From Limnohabitans sp. Rim8 (GTDB lineage Bacteria > Pseudomonadota > Gammaproteobacteria > Burkholderiales > Burkholderiaceae_C), in NCBI GenBank assembly GCA_945901045.1, contig CAMDKK010000038.1, forward strand, positions 1 to 38,240: a DNA stretch of 38,240 nucleotides, given 5' to 3'. Of the stretch, positions 16,286-23,945 are shown in pieces. The notes under the pieces are model-generated. The model was not told the DNA's origin. It saw only the letters and a program-made list of their open reading frames with translations, and did no database searches. Position 1 is the first letter of the stretch. Each line of letters begins with the position of its first letter. A program made the position numbers and the translations under genes.

Positions 16286-17176
16286 TTATGAAGGGATAAA
16301 TTTAGCCGCAAATGTTCCCGATTTGTCTTCAATTTCTGTGACATGGGGCGCGCCGAAATGGGTCGGAAAAAGTTTGGCGCCGGTCTCTGCGCAATAGCAC
16401 AGCATGCGCCGACGTGTGGCCCGGGCTTGCTCAGGATTTTGACAAAACTGGGTGTTCCAATCAGGCGCGTAAATTTGGAGCGGGTGGTGAATGACGTCAC
16501 CACAAAATACACCCTGCCCCTTGGCATCGTTTAACTTGAGCAAGATGTGGCCTGGTGTGTGGCCCGGTGCGGGTTCGACCAACAGGTTGTCGTCAATTTG
16601 ATGGATGCCGTCGACCAATTGTGCTTGGCCTGCATCGATGACCGGAAGCACGCTGTCTACGTAGGCGATACGACGCGCCGGGTCATCGACAAGGCTTGGG
16701 TTTTTCGATGGGTCCCAGTAGTCGTTTTCAATGCGTGAAAAAAGGTACTTTGCGTTAGGGAAGGTGGGCACCCAGCGTCCATTTTGAAGGCACGTGTTCC
16801 AACCTATATGGTCTGCATGCAAATGCGTGCACAGCACCATGCTGATGTCGCTTGGCTGCACGCCTGCTTCGGCCAGTCGCTCTAAAAAAGGTGTGTTGAG
16901 TTGGTGAAATCGTGGCCACCAGTGGCGGTCCTTGTGGTTACCCGAGCAACTGTCAAGAAGGATGGTGTGATGCGGTGTTTGAATGAGCCAAGAATGCACG
17001 CTGGTAATAAGGGCGTCTTGCGAGGGAATGTAATGGTGCGGCACCAACCAATCCAAATTCTGATGCAGGACTTCGCGGTCGAAACCTGTGAAGTACTGCT
17101 CTGGGGGAAAGCTGCCTGCGCCGAGTTGCTCCTCGATGCGGGTCACCGTGGTGTTGCCGATGGTCCATTTTTGCAT
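16286..17176 (-). CDS. MBL-fold metallo-hydrolase
   Basis: A 296-residue protein. The metal motif CTHLHADHIGWNT gives His118, His120, Asp122 and His123; later ligands are in EPAPGHTPGHILL and VFCGDVIHHPLQI. This pattern fits the lactonase/organophosphate-hydrolase-like branch of the metallo-beta-lactamase superfamily. ATG 17176 is chosen over the 17212 frame because AGAGGTGCTC precedes it. It is the last gene of the nine-gene catabolic operon, 8 nt after the second permease. It may hydrolyse an ester, lactone or amide intermediate; the substrate is unknown. Confidence 0.92.
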   Translation of the reverse strand: MQKWTIGNTTVTRIEEQLGAGSFPPEQYFTGFDREVLHQNLDWLVPHHYIPSQDALITSVHSWLIQTPHHTILLDSCSGNHKDRHWWPRFHQLNTPFLERLAEAGVQPSDISMVLCTHLHADHIGWNTCLQNGRWVPTFPNAKYLFSRIENDYWDPSKNPSLVDDPARRIAYVDSVLPVIDAGQAQLVDGIHQIDDNLLVEPAPGHTPGHILLKLNDAKGQGVFCGDVIHHPLQIYAPDWNTQFCQNPEQARATRRRMLCYCAETGAKLFPTHFGAPHVTEIEDKSGTFAAKFIPS

Positions 17177-17184
17177 GAGCACCT

Positions 17185-17955
17185 CTAGGTTGTGGCGTTG
17201 CGGTGGTACCAATGTAGAACGTTGTGTTCTACAGACAAAATCAGCCGGTTGAGCAAGTAGCCCGTGGCCGCCAACAAGAAAATGGAGGCGTACATGTCGC
17301 TCGCTCGCATGGCGTACTGCATCGTCAAGATGTAATAACCAATGCCTGCTGAGCCAGCGATCATTTCAGCCACAACCGTGACGATCAGTGCGAGCGCCAA
17401 ACTCACCCTCATACCTGCCAAGATGTAAGGCAGGCTGGCAGGCACTGTGACTTTCAAAACAACCGCGATACGACTGTGTTTGAAAGTGCGAGCCACGGCC
17501 AGTGCGGTGGGTTCCACTGATCGGACGCCCGCCATGGTGTTGATCAACACGGGGAAAAATGCCGAAAAAGCCACCACAAAAATCTTCATTGCATCGTCAA
17601 TGCCCAAAATCAAAATCAGGGGCGGCACGATAGCGGGGATGGGAATGGGGCGAAGAAATTCGAGCATGGGCTCAAGTGATGCACGAACCCAGCGCATTGT
17701 GGCCATACACAATCCCAAGGCAACCGCGACAGAGACACCAGCAGCGTAGCCCAGCAACATACGGTAGAGGCTGGACCCAAAGACCTCGGGTAATTCACCA
17801 GAGCGCATGCCAGCGACCAAGGCTTTTGCAATCTCGGTGACGGGGGGCCAGTTGGTACTTTGCACCCAGTACAGTGAGGACAATTGCCACAACAACAACA
17901 AGCCTGCGACCATCACAAAGCCAGATGCGCGGGACAGCCACTTTTTAGACACCAT
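17185..17955 (-). CDS. ABC transporter permease, NitT/TauT type (second permease)
   Basis: A 256-residue inner-membrane protein with about six helices. The family motif FLRPIPIPAIVPPLILILG and the EAA-like loop ARTFKHSRIAVVLKVTVPAS (contact with the ATPase) are typical of SsuC/TauC-like permeases for sulfonates, nitrate, aromatic acids and similar small anions. It overlaps the amidohydrolase by 11 nt and is separated from the first permease by two genes. With only one ATPase in the operon, the two permeases may form a heterodimer, or this one may serve a related substrate. Confidence 0.93.
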   Translation of the reverse strand: MVSKKWLSRASGFVMVAGLLLLWQLSSLYWVQSTNWPPVTEIAKALVAGMRSGELPEVFGSSLYRMLLGYAAGVSVAVALGLCMATMRWVRASLEPMLEFLRPIPIPAIVPPLILILGIDDAMKIFVVAFSAFFPVLINTMAGVRSVEPTALAVARTFKHSRIAVVLKVTVPASLPYILAGMRVSLALALIVTVVAEMIAGSAGIGYYILTMQYAMRASDMYASIFLLAATGYLLNRLILSVEHNVLHWYHRNATT

Positions 17956-19555
17956 GCACCCACACTCCCCCTACGGCCGTGCCCAATACCTGTGCGTCGC
18001 GTAATGCATCAGGATCGCAGTCCACGGGATTGACCGAGAGCACAGTGAAGTCGGCCAAGAGCCCTGTTTTGATCATGCCACGCTCATGTTCTGAAAAACA
18101 CAAATAAGCGGCATCGCGGGTGTAAAGCGCTAAGGCTTCTTCACCGCTGATGGCCTGCAGACGGCCTACAGGCTCGTCACAGCCTGCAATGCTGCGACTG
18201 CGCGCTTGCCAAAGCCCGAGCAGTGGCTCAAAAGGGGTCACTGGAGAGTCTGAACCTCCGCCGACCTTCACGCCACCATCCAACCAACTGCGAACAGGCG
18301 TGGCCAAGGCCATCAGGGCTGCACCAAAGCGTTTCACCAAGATGGGGCCAAAGGTGTATTGCATGGAACACTGCGTTGCAACAGTGACCCCCAACTTGGC
18401 GGCCTGTTGGATGTTGCGGGCTTCTGGCCAAAGATAGGCGTGAATCAGCGAGAAGCGCAGATCACGCAGGGGGATCTCTTCGTTAATTTCGGAAAAAACA
18501 TCCAGCGCAATGTCGATAGCTTGACCCCCGACAACATGGACCCCCATGGACCAGCCTTGTTCAGCGCACCGCTTGGCAATCAGGAGAAATGTATCGGTAG
18601 ACGTGACCTGAATACCGCAGTTGCAGCGTTCATCCGGGTAGGGTTCTCGCATCAACGCTGTACCTAAGGATGCACCGCCATCCAAAAATAGTTTCACGCC
18701 ACCCAACTTCAGGGAGGCATCTCCAAAACCGGTACGCATTGCACTCGATGAAATTTGAGCCAGCGTCTCTTCGACTGGGCGGCTTGAATCTGCCAGGGGC
18801 ATGAGCACTGAGCGGACTGTGAGTTCGCCACGTGACCACAGTGACTGGTAAATTCGCATCATCTCAGGTGTGACGCCTGGGTCCATGATGCCGGTCAACC
18901 CGGCCTCATGGTAGCGCTTTTGGATGTTGCGCAATGCCAACTCTTGGTCTGTGGTCGAGGTGGGGGGCACCAATCGCGCAACGGGTTCAAAGGCGGGCGG
19001 CTCCATCAGAATGCCGTTGGGCACGCCCTGATTGTCACGCAGTATTTTTCCACCTTCGGGGTCGGGTGTGTGCAAATGGATACCCGCAAGTTCAAGTGCC
19101 AAGGTGTTGGCCACAGCGGCATGGCCAACACGAGGCAGGTACACAGGACGATCGGGGCAAGCGGCGTCGAGTTCTTGCCGTGTAGGGTAGCGCTGTTCCT
19201 GAAGATTCACCACATGCCAACCGCTACCGCTGCTGATCCAGGTTTCATGAGGGTAGGCTTGGGCGTAAGCGCGAATGGCTGATTGGATGTCGGCTATTGA
19301 GCGCGTTTGCGAGAGGTCAACCAGCCGGCTTTGCATTCCGGTCCAGTGCATGTGATTGTGCGTGTCAATAAGGCCTGGAACGAGGGTGCCCTTGATTTTT
19401 CGTGTTTCAGTCACGGCGCCCAAAATAGCGCGCACATCGGCTTCGCTACCCACAGCAACGATCTTACCCGCCACAATGCCTATGGCCTCAGCCCGAGGCT
19501 GAGCCGGGTCCATGGTGACGATCTCGCCCAGCAGTAACTGCGAGTGGCTTGGCAT
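17945..19555 (-). CDS. Amidohydrolase (YtcJ-like, amidohydrolase_3 family)
   Basis: A 536-residue protein. The N-terminal metal motif is LVPGLIDTHNHMHW, with His66 and His68. Later candidate ligands lie in VHVVGGQAID and FSLIHAYLWPEA, and GGSDSPVTPFEPLLGLW carries the conserved Asp. EHERGMIKTGLLADFTVLS is the typical C-terminal beta-sandwich signature of imidazolonepropionase-like amidohydrolases. It probably cleaves an amide, ring or N-acyl bond in the cytoplasm, as no signal peptide is seen. It lies between the binding protein (8-nt gap) and second permease (11-nt overlap), so it is part of the transport/catabolism unit. Confidence 0.92.
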   Translation of the reverse strand: MPSHSQLLLGEIVTMDPAQPRAEAIGIVAGKIVAVGSEADVRAILGAVTETRKIKGTLVPGLIDTHNHMHWTGMQSRLVDLSQTRSIADIQSAIRAYAQAYPHETWISSGSGWHVVNLQEQRYPTRQELDAACPDRPVYLPRVGHAAVANTLALELAGIHLHTPDPEGGKILRDNQGVPNGILMEPPAFEPVARLVPPTSTTDQELALRNIQKRYHEAGLTGIMDPGVTPEMMRIYQSLWSRGELTVRSVLMPLADSSRPVEETLAQISSSAMRTGFGDASLKLGGVKLFLDGGASLGTALMREPYPDERCNCGIQVTSTDTFLLIAKRCAEQGWSMGVHVVGGQAIDIALDVFSEINEEIPLRDLRFSLIHAYLWPEARNIQQAAKLGVTVATQCSMQYTFGPILVKRFGAALMALATPVRSWLDGGVKVGGGSDSPVTPFEPLLGLWQARSRSIAGCDEPVGRLQAISGEEALALYTRDAAYLCFSEHERGMIKTGLLADFTVLSVNPVDCDPDALRDAQVLGTAVGGVWVHGV

Positions 19556-19563
19556 GGCGTGCC

Positions 19564-20535
19564 TTACTTGACCGCAGTTCGGTAAAGCAAAGCTTTGCTG
19601 TCGAAAGGACCTTCGATCATTTTGTGCTTGCGCATCTGCTCGACAACCATGTCTATGCTTGCAGGGTCTACGGTCTTCTCATACGCGGGCAGGCTCAATG
19701 AACGGATCTGTTCGGGCGCCAAACGGGTGTAAGCAGAGATGATTTTGGTCCACTCTTCGGAGCCTTGGTTTTGGTTGGTCCAATCCACTGATTTGTTGTA
19801 GGCGCGAACCCAGCGATCGATCACGCCAGGGTTTTGCGTGATGAATGTTTTGGTCGCCGCATATTGACTCACAGGGATACGTTTTTGCACTGCGTTGTAG
19901 GGCCAAGCCACAATACTGACTGCATCAGACGCCACCCCTGCACTCAGGAAAGGCTCCACCACAAAAGCGGCATCTACGCGATCACCCTTGACGGCGTCGA
20001 CCATTTGTGGGAACGGGACCTCGAGGTAAGTCACGGCATCGGGGTTGCCGCCTGTGGCCTGCACCCAGGCGCGAGCGTACAGCCAGATGATGTTGTTGCG
20101 AGTGTTGACTGCAACGCGTTTACCTTCAAGGTCTTTGCCGGTCTTGATGGTGCTTCCTTTCTTGGCAATCAGGGCCGCAAGATCCGGTGTCTTGTCCCCC
20201 GTGTTGCTCCCTGCAGCGATGATTTCAAAGCCCAGACCCTGCTTGGCACCCAATACCACGGAGATGATATTGCTGAAGGTAATCTGGACCTGGCCTGCCG
20301 CCAGCGCAGGTAAACCCATTGCGCCGCCTGCAGTCGGCGTGGTGTCAACCTCCAAACCTTCGGCAGCAAAAAATCCCTTGGCGATGCCAACTTGCAAAGG
20401 GGCTGTGTCGATGATGGGGATGGTGCTGACCCGAATTTTTGTCGGTTGGGCTTGTGCGCCAGGCGTCAAGGCCAGCAGTCCACTGATCGCTAAAGTAGCG
20501 ACTTGCAGCAGTCGCTTGATTGAAGATGCATTCAT
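19564..20535 (-). CDS. ABC transporter periplasmic substrate-binding protein (NMT1/SsuA-like)
   Basis: A 323-residue protein with a clear signal peptide: KR near residue 7, a hydrophobic core and AQA ending near 29. The mature part begins TKIRVSTIPIIDTAPLQVGI. KGFFAAEGLEVDTTPTAGG, DLEGKRVAVN and FPQMVDAVKGDRVDAAFVVEPF are characteristic of the NMT1/SsuA/TauA family. It captures the operon's substrate in the periplasm. It lies 42 nt after the first permease, the largest gap in the operon. The ligand is not deducible; relatives bind sulfonates, nitrate, aromatic acids or pyrimidines. Confidence 0.94.
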   Translation of the reverse strand: MNASSIKRLLQVATLAISGLLALTPGAQAQPTKIRVSTIPIIDTAPLQVGIAKGFFAAEGLEVDTTPTAGGAMGLPALAAGQVQITFSNIISVVLGAKQGLGFEIIAAGSNTGDKTPDLAALIAKKGSTIKTGKDLEGKRVAVNTRNNIIWLYARAWVQATGGNPDAVTYLEVPFPQMVDAVKGDRVDAAFVVEPFLSAGVASDAVSIVAWPYNAVQKRIPVSQYAATKTFITQNPGVIDRWVRAYNKSVDWTNQNQGSEEWTKIISAYTRLAPEQIRSLSLPAYEKTVDPASIDMVVEQMRKHKMIEGPFDSKALLYRTAVK

Positions 20536-20577
20536 TTCAGACTCTCCTAATAAAGGTGGGTAAGTGGGGGTGATAAC

Positions 20578-21345
20578 TCAGGTTGAACTGGGAATGGCCC
20601 AAGGGATGGCTCTGCGCTCAAGTTGCAAAAACAAGTGATTGAGCGTAAAACCAAGAACGGCCAAAATCAAAATCCATGCGTACATATTGGCGACTTGGAA
20701 ACTGCGTTGCATGTCGATGATGAGGTAGCCGACCCCGCCTGTGCCCGCAAGCATCTCGGCGATAACGACCAGAATCAGGCCTAAGCCGAGACTGACACGA
20801 AGACCTGCAAAAATCATCGGCAAAGCGCTTGGTAAGACCACGGACATAAGTGCACTTGCGCTCGAATGTCCCAAGGTACGTGCGACAGCAAGCTTTACCG
20901 GGTCCGTCCCGCGCACACCTTGGATGGTGTTGACCAGCACAGGAAAAAAAACGCCCATTCCGACCACAGTCAGTTTCATCGCGTCACCCAATCCTAGAAA
21001 CAGAATGAGCGGTGGTAGCAGAGCCGGTTTTGGAAGAGGACGTAAAAATTCAATAAGGGGTTCAAACAAGTCATACAGCGCTTGAATGCGACCCATGAGC
21101 AGGCCTAAGCCAATCGCTAAAAAAGAGCCCAACAGATAAGCAGTGAACAGCAAATACAAGGTACTTCTGAGCGGCTCCCATAAACTGCCAGCAACAACAA
21201 TCCCAGCAGTTTTTGCAAGCACGACCGATGGCGAAGGTGTCAAAGCGACATTGACGTAACCCAAGCGAACAGCCATCTCGAGGGCGGCCAGAATGACGAC
21301 GATGGTCATTGCACCCAACGCTTTTTCAAGGGTCGATGATTTCAT
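20578..21345 (-). CDS. ABC transporter permease, NitT/TauT type (first permease)
   Basis: A 255-residue membrane protein with about six helices. FLRPLPKPALLPPLILFLGLG and the EAA-like loop ARTLGHSSASALMSVVLPSA match SsuC/TauC-type permeases. Its ATG overlaps the ATPase stop (ATGA, 21342-21345), indicating a coupled ATPase-permease pair. It is related to, but clearly different from, the second permease 2.6 kb further along the operon; both share the PxPxPAxxPPLILxLG stretch, suggesting an old duplication or a heterodimer. Confidence 0.94.
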   Translation of the reverse strand: MKSSTLEKALGAMTIVVILAALEMAVRLGYVNVALTPSPSVVLAKTAGIVVAGSLWEPLRSTLYLLFTAYLLGSFLAIGLGLLMGRIQALYDLFEPLIEFLRPLPKPALLPPLILFLGLGDAMKLTVVGMGVFFPVLVNTIQGVRGTDPVKLAVARTLGHSSASALMSVVLPSALPMIFAGLRVSLGLGLILVVIAEMLAGTGGVGYLIIDMQRSFQVANMYAWILILAVLGFTLNHLFLQLERRAIPWAIPSST

Positions 21346-22130
21346 GCCGGTCGCCCCAGAAGCATGGACAGAATCTCATGTCGAAGTGATAAAAATCGGG
21401 CAGACTCGCTGGTGCTGATACTGTCACGGGGACGAGGCAATGCCGTATCAATGACCTTGCTCACTTTGGAGGGACGCGAAGACAGCACCACAATGCGGTC
21501 AGCAAGAAAAACGGCCTCATCGACATCATGCGTGACAAGCACAGCGGTGAATCGGTGCCGAGTCCACAGGTCTAACACCAGGGCATGCAGTTCCAGGCGC
21601 GTCAGTGCGTCAACCGAGCTGAAAGGTTCGTCCATTAACAAAATGCGGGGTTCAGCTGCAAGTGCACGCGCTATGGTCACGCGCTGTTGCATGCCGCCGG
21701 ACAGTTGCCAAGGATAACGATGGGCGACATCTGCCAGCCCCACCATCTCCAGATAAAGAAGACTGTGCGCGCGAGCCCGATCGCGCGTCATGCCTGGCTT
21801 GTGTTCTACCGCAAAAGCTACATTGGCAAGCACAGTACGCCAAGGGAACAGTGAGTTGCCATACTGTTGAAACAGGTAAACGATGCCCGGTGGCGGCTCA
21901 TTGACTGCAAGACCATTGAAATGTACCGTGCCTGCAGATGCCGGGGTCAAACCAGCGGCGATTTGAAGCAGTGTGGATTTGCCGCAACCTGAAGGTCCCA
22001 CAATCGCTAAAAACTCTCCTTCCACAACGCTCAGGTCGATATGACCGAGTGCCTCAGTTTGCAAGAGGCCGGTACCAAATGTTTTTTGGATTCCGCTCAA
22101 TTCAAGATAAGGCTGGACCATATTGGGCAT
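21342..22130 (-). CDS. ABC transporter ATP-binding protein, NitT/TauT type
   Basis: A 262-residue ATPase. Walker A is GPSGCGKST (45-53), the Q-loop lies in LFQQYGNSLFPWRTV, the ABC signature is LSGGMQQR (143-150), Walker B is ILLMDEPFSSVD (Asp167, Glu168), and the switch His is in VLVTHDVDEAVFLADR. It powers import with the two permeases and the binding protein. Its start directly abuts the ferredoxin stop and its stop overlaps the first permease. ATG 22121 is a possible shorter start. It is the only ATPase in the operon. Confidence 0.96.
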   Translation of the reverse strand: MPNMVQPYLELSGIQKTFGTGLLQTEALGHIDLSVVEGEFLAIVGPSGCGKSTLLQIAAGLTPASAGTVHFNGLAVNEPPPGIVYLFQQYGNSLFPWRTVLANVAFAVEHKPGMTRDRARAHSLLYLEMVGLADVAHRYPWQLSGGMQQRVTIARALAAEPRILLMDEPFSSVDALTRLELHALVLDLWTRHRFTAVLVTHDVDEAVFLADRIVVLSSRPSKVSKVIDTALPRPRDSISTSESARFLSLRHEILSMLLGRPA

Positions 22131-22466
22131 TCAGTACTGTGTGGTGGGCAGTTGGACCGACAAACCGTTTAGGGCTGGGGTCAGCTGTATCTGGCAACTC
22201 AAGCGGCTGTTTTTATGGCGCAGTACCGCCGTAAATTCGAGCATGGCCTGTTCATCGTTGCTGGCTGGCGGCAATTGTTCTGTCCAATCTTCGTTCACTG
22301 TGACATGGCATGTGGCGCAGGTCAACAAGCCACCACAGTCTGCGGCAATACCGTCAAGGCCTGCATCGCTTGCGGCGTCCATCAGGCTGCGGCCTGGCCG
22401 GGTTTGCACAGCCGTTTCATGGCGAGCGCCATCGCTTGCAATCCTTACAAAGTAAACGGTGATCAT
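22131..22466 (-). CDS. [2Fe-2S] ferredoxin, adrenodoxin/putidaredoxin type
   Basis: A 111-residue ferredoxin. Cys44, Cys50, Cys53 and Cys91 give C-x5-C-x2-C-x37-C, the adrenodoxin-type cluster spacing, in DCGGLLTCATCHV and LSCQIQL. It is expected to carry single electrons to the Rieske oxygenase encoded two genes upstream. It abuts the GS-like gene (stop 22467-22469, start 22466) and the ATPase gene with no spacer. No ferredoxin reductase is encoded in the window, so the electron source must come from elsewhere. Phthalate-type Rieske oxygenases usually pair with a fused reductase rather than this kind of ferredoxin. Confidence 0.95.
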   Translation of the reverse strand: MITVYFVRIASDGARHETAVQTRPGRSLMDAASDAGLDGIAADCGGLLTCATCHVTVNEDWTEQLPPASNDEQAMLEFTAVLRHKNSRLSCQIQLTPALNGLSVQLPTTQY

Positions 22467-23945
22467 TCAAATCCTGCCAAAGTATTCACGACGGTGGAAC
22501 TCGGTTTTGTCCTCGGCCTGCTCAAAACGAAGTGCTTCTGCGCTTTTGATTTGGCTGTAATACGCGACAAAGTCGGCGCCAAAGGCGTTGACCAAGGCGG
22601 CGTCTTGGACAAGTGCTTCAAGCGCTTCACCCAGGCTGGAGGGCAGTTTGTGGGCTTGAGGGTTGTAGGGGTCGTCAGTGGCTTGCGGTGCACGCAGTTG
22701 GCGTTGGATGCCGTCCATCCCGGCATGGATTTGCGAGGCCATGTACAAATAGGGATTGGCGCCTGATTCGCCGAGTCGATTTTCAATGCGGGTGCTGCGG
22801 TCGCCGCACTCGCCAATCACGCGCAGCATTGCACCGCGGTTGTCCCGGCCCCACAAGACTGATTGCGGTGCCAATGCATTCGGTTTGAAACGCCCGAACC
22901 CGTTGGCTGTCGATGTACAAAAAACAGTCATGCCGGGGGCATGGGCCAGCAGGCCGGCCAGGTAGTGCTCACCCAAGTCGGACAGGCTGTAGCCCGCATC
23001 CAGTGGTGTACTGCCTTGAGCGGGCGCGTCGCGTTGAAATACATTGTGCCCGGTCGATGCGTCGACCAGTGATTGGTGCAGGTGCCAGCCACTGGACATG
23101 ATGTTGGGAAACGGTGGCCGACACATGAATGTGGCATGGTAGCCGGCGCGCCGCAAGGCCTGTTTGACGGCATTGCGAAACAGGACCATGTTGTCGGCTG
23201 CGGTCAGGGCATCGGAGACATCGAACACGGCTTCGACTTGGCTGGGGCCCATCTCGGCTTCCAGTGACAAAAGTGGCAGACCCAGCGCCTGCGCCGTCCG
23301 CTGCACGATGCGCATGGCCGGCTCGGCCATGTCAAACCAGGACTCGGTCAGCAAGTTGTAGCCGGGGTGGAGCATGCTCACGCGCGGCGCTTCGCCGGGC
23401 CAGGCGGCCAGCTCGGGGTTCATTTGCGCGTCGGTGTTTTCTATCTTGTAGATGTGGAACTCGACCTCCAGACCGCAGCGCATCGCCAGGCCCGCTGAAT
23501 GGAGGCGCTCCAGCGCGTGTTGCAACACCCGCCGTGTATCGAGTTCGACGGGGCGACCGTCCGGAAACCAGGGCTGGGCACGCAGCCAGCCGGTTGACTC
23601 GGCCCATGGCAGCAACTGAAAGCTGTCGGGGTCGGGCAGCAACACCAGATTGTTGGCTTGCCCAAAGCCCGGTAACGAGGCGGTGCCACCCGGCTCGAAC
23701 ACACTGAAGGCCGTGCGGTCTGAGCTGTCTTTGAGCATCAGCGTGCTGACCATGCCGACGCCATCGTCTAAAGCGCGCTGGAGCGCTGAGGCGACCAAGG
23801 TCTTGCCGCGGACCACACCATGCAGGTCGCACCAGCCCACGCGCACCAATTCCAGAGCACTGGCCTGCACGCGCTGCAGCAAACGTTCGACGGCCTGCGC
23901 ACGCGCTGCGTCATGCACGCCGCAAGAGATTGCGAATGCTGTCAC
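22467..23945 (-). CDS. Glutamine synthetase family protein (probable gamma-glutamyl-amine ligase)
   Basis: About 492 residues. The N-terminal domain has CDLHGVVRGKTL. The catalytic domain keeps GLEVEF (Glu160, Glu162), EMGPSQVE (Glu231, Glu238), SSGWHLHQSL (His288, His290), DNRGAMLR and TRIENRLGESGANPYL, matching metal, glutamate and ATP sites of glutamine synthetase. Such stand-alone paralogues (PuuA, IpuC, TdnQ/AtdA1) join glutamate to an amine rather than ammonia. The GTG start at 23945 overlaps the Rieske gene's TGA (GTGA); the longer frame to 24023 would run deep into that gene. Coupling to an oxygenase suggests it activates an amine substrate. The actual amine is unknown. Confidence 0.93.
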   Translation of the reverse strand: MTAFAISCGVHDAARAQAVERLLQRVQASALELVRVGWCDLHGVVRGKTLVASALQRALDDGVGMVSTLMLKDSSDRTAFSVFEPGGTASLPGFGQANNLVLLPDPDSFQLLPWAESTGWLRAQPWFPDGRPVELDTRRVLQHALERLHSAGLAMRCGLEVEFHIYKIENTDAQMNPELAAWPGEAPRVSMLHPGYNLLTESWFDMAEPAMRIVQRTAQALGLPLLSLEAEMGPSQVEAVFDVSDALTAADNMVLFRNAVKQALRRAGYHATFMCRPPFPNIMSSGWHLHQSLVDASTGHNVFQRDAPAQGSTPLDAGYSLSDLGEHYLAGLLAHAPGMTVFCTSTANGFGRFKPNALAPQSVLWGRDNRGAMLRVIGECGDRSTRIENRLGESGANPYLYMASQIHAGMDGIQRQLRAPQATDDPYNPQAHKLPSSLGEALEALVQDAALVNAFGADFVAYYSQIKSAEALRFEQAEDKTEFHRREYFGRI

